Positions 49,283 through 55,892 of a stretch of DNA of 55,892 bases are shown in pieces; the first letter of the stretch is position 1; the number at the start of each line of letters is the position of its first letter. The stretch lies in contig JAIPGG010000008.1 of assembly GCA_021736255.1 (NCBI GenBank), positions 1 through 55,892 of the forward strand, read 5' to 3'. The translations under genes and the position numbers were made by a program. The stretch comes from Spirochaetales bacterium. Lineage in GTDB: Bacteria > Spirochaetota > Spirochaetia > JAIPGG01. The notes below the pieces were generated by a model that had not been told where the DNA came from, did not search any database, and saw nothing but the letters and a program-made list of their open reading frames with translations.

Positions 49283-50299
49283 ATGGCACAGCAAAAAGGT
49301 TTTTTCGATGAAGATTTCCGTCTTGAGAAAATCAGCAAGCAAGGAGACCCGCTACGGAAGTTGGATGAGTTCATCGATTGGGAGATGTTCCGTCCAATCC
49401 TCGAGAAAGCCTTTAGGAAAGAAGCAAAAGGACCTGGAGGTAGACCTCCATTTGACTACGTGATGATGTTCAAGATACTTGTGCTGCAACGACTGTATAA
49501 TCTATCCGATGCTCAGATGCAATTTCACATCCTCGATCGACTTTCTTTTATGCGATTTCTCAGCCTGCAGATAAACGATATTGTACCCGATGAGAAGACC
49601 ATCTGGCATTTTCGTGAGACCCTCACGAAAAAGGGGAAGATTGAAGTACTATTCGAAAAGTTCCGCTCTTTTCTCATGGATCAAGGTGTCATTGCCCAGA
49701 GCGGAAACATAGTAGATGCCAGTTTTGTCGAAGCACCGAAGCAACGCAATAGCAGAGAAGAGAACGAAGAGATAAAGAACGGTAAAACTCCTGAAGATTG
49801 GAGAGATTCTAAGAAAAGCCAGAAGGACACCGATGCAAAATGGACAACTAAAGGTGGAAACCGGTATTACGGATACAAGAATCATATAAAGGCCTGTAAG
49901 AAGACGAAGCTCATTAAAACCTATGGGGTAACTGATGCCTCGGTTCATGATTCTCAAATTCTGGAAGAACTATTAGAGGAAGAGGATTCTCACCACGAGA
50001 TCTATGGTGATGCCGCTTATTCCGGTAATCCGATAAAGGATGTGTTAGATACCAAAAATATCCGCAGCAGGATTCACGAAAAAGGATACAGAAATAAACC
50101 GCTTACGGAAAAGCAGAAAGCGAAGAACAAGAAAAAGTCGAAAGTGAGGGCTCGTGTAGAGCATATATTCGGCTTTATTCATAATAGCATGAACGGTTCA
50201 ATGGTACGGTCTATAGGAAAGGCAAGGGCTGAAGGAATAATCGGACTAATGAACCTTACCTACAATATGAACCGTTTCATACAGCTGCAGAGGACATGA
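49283..50299 (+). CDS. IS5-family transposase (DDE)
   Basis: This 338-residue transposase has an N-terminal DNA-binding part with the IS5 segment GGRPPFDYVMMFKILVLQRLYNLSD. The DDE catalytic residues are probably D145 (GNIVDASFVEAP), D243 (YGDAAYSG) and E293 (ARVEHIFGFIHN). Cut-and-paste transposition of its own element is the expected role. The frame is intact and the length normal. ATG 49283 follows GGAGGA, which lies inside a hairpin. Base composition is AT-rich compared with the first 48 kb. Confidence 0.93.
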   Translation: MAQQKGFFDEDFRLEKISKQGDPLRKLDEFIDWEMFRPILEKAFRKEAKGPGGRPPFDYVMMFKILVLQRLYNLSDAQMQFHILDRLSFMRFLSLQINDIVPDEKTIWHFRETLTKKGKIEVLFEKFRSFLMDQGVIAQSGNIVDASFVEAPKQRNSREENEEIKNGKTPEDWRDSKKSQKDTDAKWTTKGGNRYYGYKNHIKACKKTKLIKTYGVTDASVHDSQILEELLEEEDSHHEIYGDAAYSGNPIKDVLDTKNIRSRIHEKGYRNKPLTEKQKAKNKKKSKVRARVEHIFGFIHNSMNGSMVRSIGKARAEGIIGLMNLTYNMNRFIQLQRT

Positions 50300-50514
50300 T
50301 GATGAAGCAAGGAACGGTCATTACCCCTCTTAGGGATAATGATAAATGGAATACGGTAGTTACCCTGTCTAAGGATATTGGTAACTTCGTTAAGAATTTC
50401 GATCAGACCCTCAACCACTCATTTTTGAGTGTTTTTAGAGGTGCCCTTATTGAAAATAGCAAGGATTAAAATTATAATCTCTTTTAAGAAAATACCCCTT
50501 TGGCTATTTTCGTC

Positions 50515-50545
50515 GTTTCGGCTACCGCGAAGCGGCATGCGAAAC
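50515..50545 (+). other. Stem-loop in the leader of the multi-sensor kinase
   Basis: GTTTCG and CGAAAC (outer) and CCGC and GCGG (inner) form an interrupted stem with a GAA loop, 27 bp before the kinase start. It is GC-rich in an otherwise AT-rich leader. Whether it acts in RNA or as a DNA site is unknown. Confidence 0.35.
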
Positions 50546-50571
50546 TATTACATAAACAAAGGTGATCAGTT

Positions 50572-53500
50572 GTGAAGGACAAGATCCTCCTCGTAGAAGA
50601 CGAAGCAATCATCGCCATGACAACCGCTAAGATGATCGGAAAACATGGTTATGAAGTGGTAACCGCTCATAAAGGCGAAAAAGCTGTTAAAATAGCAGAA
50701 GAAGACCCCGCTATTTCCCTCATCCTCATGGATATAGACCTCGGTAGGAGTATGGACGGGACCGAAGCAGCTCAAAAGATACTCGAAGAACAAGACATAC
50801 CTATTATCTTTCTCACAAGCCACTCGGAGAAGGAATATGTAGATAGGGTAAAGGAAATAACTCGTTACGGGTATGTCCTCAAGAACTCCGGAGAGTTCGT
50901 ACTCATAGAATCCATCAACATGGCATATGAACTATTCGAGGCAAACCAGCATAGAAAACGACATGAGCAGGAGTTAGAAAACACGGTCGAAGCACTGAGG
51001 GCCACAAATGAAAATCTCCTTCAAAAAGAAGAAGACCTGCGGGAAAATAATAGAGCTCTTCGAACCTTGAGCGAATGCAATCAAGTACTTGTACGGGATA
51101 ATACCGAGAGTGAACTCGTACAAGAAATTTGCGAAGTAATTGTCGAGAAGGCGGGATACAGGCTTTGTTGGGTGGGATACATAGAGGGTAAGGGAAAAGA
51201 GAGAATAATAGTACCTGCCGCACGCTCGGGATTTGGAAATGACTATGTAGAGAACTTAATGATAAAAGTCGAGGTTGGCCCTACCAGTAAAGGTCCAACA
51301 GCAACGGCGGTTCGCACAAAAGAACCCTCCGTGGTACTTCGTATTCTTGATAATCCCGATTACACACCATGGAGGGAAGCTGCCATAGAACATGGGTATC
51401 AATCCTCAATCGCCCTTCCCCTGATGGAGGATGGTGAAGTCTTTGCGGTACTCAACATGTATGCCGTAGAGGCGGAAGTTTTCGAAGAAGAAGAAAAAAA
51501 ATTGTTGGTCGAACTTTCTGAAGACCTATCATATGGGATAAGAAGTATCCGAACGAGAGAAGAAAAAGAACAAAATGAAAAACTTTTAGACAACATAATC
51601 GAAAACATACCGATAGGATTACAGATTTTCGATAGAGACGGCTACTCATACAGAATAAATAAAAAACAAAAGGACTTATTAGGACTACCATCTAAAGACG
51701 AGGGGATTGGAGAGTTCAATGTGCTGACCGATCCCTACAGCATCGAACATGGTGCCGATAAACTGTACAGACAGGTCTATAACGGCGATTCCTTTATCGA
51801 TATGGAAAATGAATACAACTTCGATATTCCGGTTAACAAGTGGGAGACTCGAAAAGAGAGGCGTGTTTTCAATGAATCGATCTTTCCCGTTTTTACTCAA
51901 GACAACCAAGTCGGCTATGTAGTCTCGTTGCTCTCCGATGTAACCGAGAACAGACAAATGGTAGAAGAGCTAAAGGCAAGCGAAAAAAAATTCAGCTCTC
52001 TGTTCAATTCTATGACGGAAGGGGTAGGTATCCATCAGTTGCTGTATAGTGATTCCGGCAGCCCATACGACTACATAATAAAAGATGTAAATCCTGCATA
52101 TGAGAAAATACTCGATCTTAACAAAAGCGAAATTCTTGATCAACTTTCTACTGAGGTTTACCACACTAAGGAACCGCCTTTTCTCAAGAACTTTTCGGAA
52201 GTGATTGAAACAAAGAAGCCTTATCAGTTTGAGACCTACTACAGACCAATGAATAAGCATTTTTTGATATCCGTTTTTCCTATGGGACAAGATCACTTTG
52301 CTACTGTCTTTATGGATGTTACAGAACAAAAAATGAAAGAAGAGAATCTGCGAACAACTCTCCATTCAATAGGCGACGCGGTAATATCAACCGATACGGG
52401 CGGTACTATAACAAGAATGAATCCGGTTGCAGAGAGCCTAACGGGCTGGTCTGTTGACGCTGCAAAGGGAAAAAGCCTCGATAAAGTATTTCACATAATA
52501 CAAGCTGATACCCGAGAGCTCGTCGATAATCCGGTAAAAAAAGTCTTGCAAACGGGTGAGATTGCAGGACTGGCAAATCACACAGCGCTTATCTCTAAAG
52601 AGGGACATGAATATCAGATTGCAGACAGTGCTGCCCCTATCAAGGATGATGTAGGAAATATTAATGGTGTTGTACTCGTCTTTAGGGATGTAACCGAAGA
52701 ATATGAGAAGGAACGACAAATAAAAAAGAATGCTTATCTTCTTGAAGAAACTCAAAAACTCGCTCACATAGGGAGTTGGAAGTTAGATCTTGCTACATAT
52801 AAATTATCCTGGTCGGATGAGGTCTACCGAATCTTTGGTTTACAGCCGCAAGAGTTTGGAGCCACCTACGATGCATTTTTAGGGGCTGTACACCCTGAAG
52901 ACCGAGAAAAAGTAGATGAGGCCTATACTGATTCGATCCAACAGAACCAAGGCGGCTATGAAATAGAACATCGAATAGTACGTAGGAATACCGGAGAGAT
53001 ACGGTACGTACATGAAAAGTGTACTCATGTAAAAGATGAGAATGGAAAGATAATACGTTCCATGGGAATGGTTCAGGATATTACTCACCAAAAAAGAGCT
53101 CAAGAAGAGTTACGGAAAAGTAAAGACAGGTACAAGAGATTGGTAAACAACTCTCCAAATCTGATAATGGAGACCGATGTCGATACTCATGAGGTTATAA
53201 GCTGTAATCCGGCGATGGCAAAGAATCTCGGTACTACAATAGAAGATATCATAGGCAGAAAAATTGACGAGTTTATTCCATCCGATATTCTGCTAAAACG
53301 AGTGGAAGTAAGTCAGAAGGCCATCGACACCGGAACTGTACAGACATTGGATGATGAGCGAAGAGGAAAATATTTTCATACCACGTACATACCTGTAATC
53401 CATGCAGAAAGACGAAGTATACAGACAATTACCATCGATATCACGGACAGTAAGACCGAATATGAAAAACTTCAGGAGACAAGAAAACGTTTCGATCTTG

Positions 53501-54483
53501 CAATAGAAGGGACTGGTGCAGGGCTGTGGGACTGGGATATGAAATCCAACAGGGTTGTCTATTCACAGAAATGGAAGGAAATGCTCGGATATGAAGACCA
53601 TGAAATAGAGAATTCGTTTTATGGCTGGAAGAAGTTGTGGCATCCCGATGATGCAGCACGTATCGAAAGGGCGATGAGCGACTATTTGGAAGGGAAGACA
53701 GAAGACTATGAGATAATCCATCGCCTGCTTCACAAAGATGGTACGTGGAGATGGATCCTTACCAGAGGAGGTATACTGAAAGATCCGGAGGGAAACCCGT
53801 ATCGTTGGGTAGGAACCAACCTTGATATTACCAATAGTAAGCAAAATGAGGAGGATCTAAAAAAAGCATTAGAAGAGAAAGACTACCTCATGAAAGAACT
53901 AAATCACAGGGTAAAAAACAATCTCAATTTGGTCACCTCATTGATAGACCTTAAAGCTTCGGAAACGGACGAAGATTTATCGGATATATTGAACCAGGTA
54001 AATGCAATCCGTCTTATTCACGAAAAGTTGCATCAGGGAGAAGATGTGAACAAAATATCAATCAGGCAATACCTCTCGGATCTTTTAGAGACTGTGTTTT
54101 CCTCTTTTCATAATAAAGATGTAGAAATACATATTGATGCAGCTGATATTGCATTAGAAACGAAGAAGACAATCCCGTTAGGGTTGATTGTGAATGAAAT
54201 TGCTACGAACGCGATAAAACATGGGTTTAATGACGTAGATACTCCCTGGTTCTCGGTGAAGATAAAAGATGTGGCGAAGCAGACCTTAGAGATAGCGCTA
54301 TCTAATTCGGGAAATCCTTTTCCAAAGGATATTGATATACAAAGACCTGATAGTTTGGGATTACAACTTATCAACACTCTCGTCGATCAAATAGGCGGCA
54401 CTATAGAACTTCAGAGGGAGCCGAATCCGGTATTTACGATCAGGTTTCCAACAGAAAAGGAATCGAATGAATTTCACCACTAA
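50572..54483 (+). CDS. Multi-sensor histidine kinase: receiver, GAF, multiple PAS, HisKA_2, ATPase
   Basis: This 1303-residue cytoplasmic kinase starts at GTG 50572 behind AAAGGTGATC. Residues 1-125 form an intact receiver with D54 (LILMDIDLG). A GAF domain lies at about 165-325. Four or five PAS/PAC modules follow to about 1095 (endings such as VVSLLSDVTENRQ, VLVFRDVTEEYEK, MGMVQDITHQK, TITIDITDS, GTNLDITNSKQ). The kinase core is HisKA_2 type: MKELNHRVKNNLNLV with H1112, then LIVNEIATNAIKHGF and SLGLQLINTLVDQIGG. The receiver-first order suggests it takes input from another kinase. Its 3' end overlaps the next kinase gene by 17 bp. Composition is AT-rich, like the neighbouring IS. Confidence 0.9.
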   Translation: MKDKILLVEDEAIIAMTTAKMIGKHGYEVVTAHKGEKAVKIAEEDPAISLILMDIDLGRSMDGTEAAQKILEEQDIPIIFLTSHSEKEYVDRVKEITRYGYVLKNSGEFVLIESINMAYELFEANQHRKRHEQELENTVEALRATNENLLQKEEDLRENNRALRTLSECNQVLVRDNTESELVQEICEVIVEKAGYRLCWVGYIEGKGKERIIVPAARSGFGNDYVENLMIKVEVGPTSKGPTATAVRTKEPSVVLRILDNPDYTPWREAAIEHGYQSSIALPLMEDGEVFAVLNMYAVEAEVFEEEEKKLLVELSEDLSYGIRSIRTREEKEQNEKLLDNIIENIPIGLQIFDRDGYSYRINKKQKDLLGLPSKDEGIGEFNVLTDPYSIEHGADKLYRQVYNGDSFIDMENEYNFDIPVNKWETRKERRVFNESIFPVFTQDNQVGYVVSLLSDVTENRQMVEELKASEKKFSSLFNSMTEGVGIHQLLYSDSGSPYDYIIKDVNPAYEKILDLNKSEILDQLSTEVYHTKEPPFLKNFSEVIETKKPYQFETYYRPMNKHFLISVFPMGQDHFATVFMDVTEQKMKEENLRTTLHSIGDAVISTDTGGTITRMNPVAESLTGWSVDAAKGKSLDKVFHIIQADTRELVDNPVKKVLQTGEIAGLANHTALISKEGHEYQIADSAAPIKDDVGNINGVVLVFRDVTEEYEKERQIKKNAYLLEETQKLAHIGSWKLDLATYKLSWSDEVYRIFGLQPQEFGATYDAFLGAVHPEDREKVDEAYTDSIQQNQGGYEIEHRIVRRNTGEIRYVHEKCTHVKDENGKIIRSMGMVQDITHQKRAQEELRKSKDRYKRLVNNSPNLIMETDVDTHEVISCNPAMAKNLGTTIEDIIGRKIDEFIPSDILLKRVEVSQKAIDTGTVQTLDDERRGKYFHTTYIPVIHAERRSIQTITIDITDSKTEYEKLQETRKRFDLAIEGTGAGLWDWDMKSNRVVYSQKWKEMLGYEDHEIENSFYGWKKLWHPDDAARIERAMSDYLEGKTEDYEIIHRLLHKDGTWRWILTRGGILKDPEGNPYRWVGTNLDITNSKQNEEDLKKALEEKDYLMKELNHRVKNNLNLVTSLIDLKASETDEDLSDILNQVNAIRLIHEKLHQGEDVNKISIRQYLSDLLETVFSSFHNKDVEIHIDAADIALETKKTIPLGLIVNEIATNAIKHGFNDVDTPWFSVKIKDVAKQTLEIALSNSGNPFPKDIDIQRPDSLGLQLINTLVDQIGGTIELQREPNPVFTIRFPTEKESNEFHH

Positions 54484-55892
54484 AATCACTCTTTCCCTAA
54501 TACTCTTCTCTTCACTCTTGCTGTTGGCTTCAAGCTACTTTTTCTATACAAACTCCACAGAAAAATTACAGCACAGTTCTATTAGCTACGCGCAGAGTAG
54601 CATAGAAATGGCTTCTACTCACTTTACCCACATTTTACTAGAAAAGATCAAAAGTGCCGAATCAATTGTTCAGAGTACCGAGCTTATTGAATCGTTAAAA
54701 AGAAGTAACAGACGTTTTTCCTCTTTGTCGTTACCTGAAAGAGAAGAGTACATAGATAAATTAAATACTAAATGGGTAAACAGTGACGGGGATGACCCAT
54801 TTGTGAAGCACTACCTGAATAACGATACTGCTCTGTATCTGAAACGTCAGGGGCAAGGACCCGAGTACGGTGAATTATTCCTCACCAATCAATATGGAGC
54901 ACTGGTTGCTTCAACAAATAAACTGACTACCCTAGCACATTCTCATAAATACTGGTGGAAAGACTCATTTGCAGATGGAAAGGGTTCTATATTTATTGAC
55001 GACAGAGGGTACGATACCAGTGTCGGTGGTTATGTATTGGGAATAGTCGTACCGGTCTATTACCAGGAGAATGTAATCGGTATCCTCAAATGTAATGTGA
55101 ATATCATGAGCTTTCTCAGAGAACTACTACGTTATGGAGAAACCATAGGAGAAGATTGGAATATCTCCATAATAAGATCCGGGGGGAGAATTGTAATCGG
55201 TGAGGGTGTCGAACCATTGAGTGAAAAATTACCCGACAGTCTCCTTGACTCTTTTACAGAATCAACTGGGCATACTTTTTTTAGAGGAACTGAGTCCGAT
55301 GAAGAAAGCTTGTATGTATATAAACCGATAGATGCTACCAGCGAACATTCTGCTTTTTCTTTCGGCGGTAGTTATGAATCGTTAGACCACAAGATGGGAA
55401 ACAGAGGTGAGTATTGGATTATTCTGGGTGATATAGAGAGCTCATCGCTTTTCGAAGACTCGAGAGAATTGTTGGTATCACTCTATCGATTTTTCATTCC
55501 TTTCATAATTGTTCTTATCTTTCTTTCTTTTTTGGTGAGTAAAAGGTTGACAAAAAATATAAACAAACTTACTCAAGGAATATCATCTCTAAGAGAAGAT
55601 AACCTGAAATTTGATGTCCGAATAAAAAGTAAGGATGAAGTCGGAAAATTGGCTGAAGAGTTTCACAATATTATAAGCAAACTAAATGAGACTCTTGTAT
55701 CTAGAGACCAATTAATTACCAAAGAGAGTGAATTAGAAAACAGTCTCAGAGAGAAAGACTACCTCATGAAAGAACTCAACCACCGAGTAAAAAACAACCT
55801 TGCTATGGTATCCTCGCTTATAAGTTTGAAAGACTCGGAGACCGAGGTTGATCTCTCCGATTTAACACACAGAATAGATGTAATTAAGTTGG
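54467..55892 (+). CDS. Membrane histidine kinase with Cache sensor, HAMP and HisKA_2 (partial, 3' end missing)
   Basis: An open frame from ATG 54467 (AAAAGG upstream) runs to the right edge, 475 codons without a stop. It begins with a membrane helix at about 7-29. A large extracytoplasmic dCache-like sensor follows to about 340 (YGELFLTNQYGALVAST, GYVLGIVVPVYYQENVIGIL). A second helix at about 342-362 and HAMP (LTQGISSLREDNL) come next. The start of a HisKA_2 domain reads EKDYLMKELNHRVKNNLAMV, nearly identical to the phospho-acceptor region of the previous kinase. The ATPase domain lies outside the window. The two genes overlap by 17 bp and probably work together. Confidence 0.88.
   Translation, partial: MNFTTKITLSLILFSSLLLLASSYFFYTNSTEKLQHSSISYAQSSIEMASTHFTHILLEKIKSAESIVQSTELIESLKRSNRRFSSLSLPEREEYIDKLNTKWVNSDGDDPFVKHYLNNDTALYLKRQGQGPEYGELFLTNQYGALVASTNKLTTLAHSHKYWWKDSFADGKGSIFIDDRGYDTSVGGYVLGIVVPVYYQENVIGILKCNVNIMSFLRELLRYGETIGEDWNISIIRSGGRIVIGEGVEPLSEKLPDSLLDSFTESTGHTFFRGTESDEESLYVYKPIDATSEHSAFSFGGSYESLDHKMGNRGEYWIILGDIESSSLFEDSRELLVSLYRFFIPFIIVLIFLSFLVSKRLTKNINKLTQGISSLREDNLKFDVRIKSKDEVGKLAEEFHNIISKLNETLVSRDQLITKESELENSLREKDYLMKELNHRVKNNLAMVSSLISLKDSETEVDLSDLTHRIDVIKL

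Larger units (their letters stand above)
49211..50446 (+). mobile_element. Complete IS5-family insertion sequence
   Basis: The 1236-bp element is bounded by inverted repeats GGGCACCTCTAAAAAC (49211-49226) and its exact complement (50431-50446). A 4-bp direct repeat TTAT flanks it (49207-49210 and 50447-50450), matching the 4-bp target duplications made by IS5-family elements. One intact transposase gene lies inside. The perfect ends and intact gene suggest recent insertion. Confidence 0.9.

Noticed and set aside
1-55892. CRISPR array, toxin-antitoxin pair, restriction system, phage structural genes or known anti-phage set
   Set aside because: No regular repeats and no proteins of these types were seen on either strand; AddAB is ordinary recombination machinery.

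Overview
The window looks like a chromosomal segment of a free-living, fermentative or anaerobic spirochaete related to the Spirochaeta group. This is inferred from gene content, not from a marker gene. The content includes a Na+-pumping decarboxylase (OadG/OadA/OadB), a GTP-type PEP carboxykinase, PEGA/TPR envelope proteins, a GAF/HD-GYP protein, a membrane adenylate cyclase and HisKA_2-type kinases. Non-ATG starts (GTG, TTG) are frequent.

Layout. (1) 3-125: the 3' end of an aldehyde:ferredoxin oxidoreductase gene. (2) 188-7577, minus strand: a carbohydrate-type catabolic cluster with a GntR/FCD regulator, a zinc alcohol dehydrogenase, a sugar isomerase/epimerase, an Old-Yellow-Enzyme-like oxidoreductase with an Fe-S site, an FGGY kinase, a DeoC-type aldolase and a GntR/UTRA regulator. 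Divergent from it, 7849-9632, is a split transketolase whose promoter carries the same GTATAC-type sites as the FCD regulator's own upstream region. No transporter lies in the window. (3) 9644-13312, minus: HAD phosphatase, fabF, fabG, fabD. Divergent, 13555-17318: oadG-oadA-oadB, with two biotin domains in OadA and a strong terminator. (4) 17502-21576, minus: a second, divergent split transketolase and pck. (5) 21707-31816, minus: sigma-54 response regulator, CheY-like regulator, hybrid-like histidine kinase, then a TPR / transglutaminase / DUF58 / MoxR set. (6) 31968-42578, minus: HD-GYP protein, AddA and AddB nuclease-helicase subunits, and a coiled-coil membrane protein; divergent from these, an adenylate cyclase (42648-44306). 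(7) 44313-48558, minus: three cell-envelope genes (beta-helix lipoprotein, membrane protein, PEGA-TPR protein) whose stop and start codons overlap by one base.

At 48771-48844 lies a tRNA-Arg(CCT). Immediately after it the sequence becomes visibly AT-richer and contains an IS3-like remnant, a complete IS5-family element with terminal repeats and a 4-bp target duplication, and two overlapping multi-sensor histidine kinases, the second cut by the window end. This looks like the start of a genomic island inserted at the tRNA gene.

How parts may work together. Carbon flow seems to centre on C3/C4/C5 units: an aldolase and transketolases feed triose phosphates and pyruvate, while OadABG and PEPCK handle oxaloacetate and couple it to Na+ and GTP. 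The oad and pck promoters have identical -35 and -10 hexamers and spacing. The least familiar parts are the sugar cluster with its two regulators and operators, the divergent transketolase-like pair, and the tRNA-linked island.
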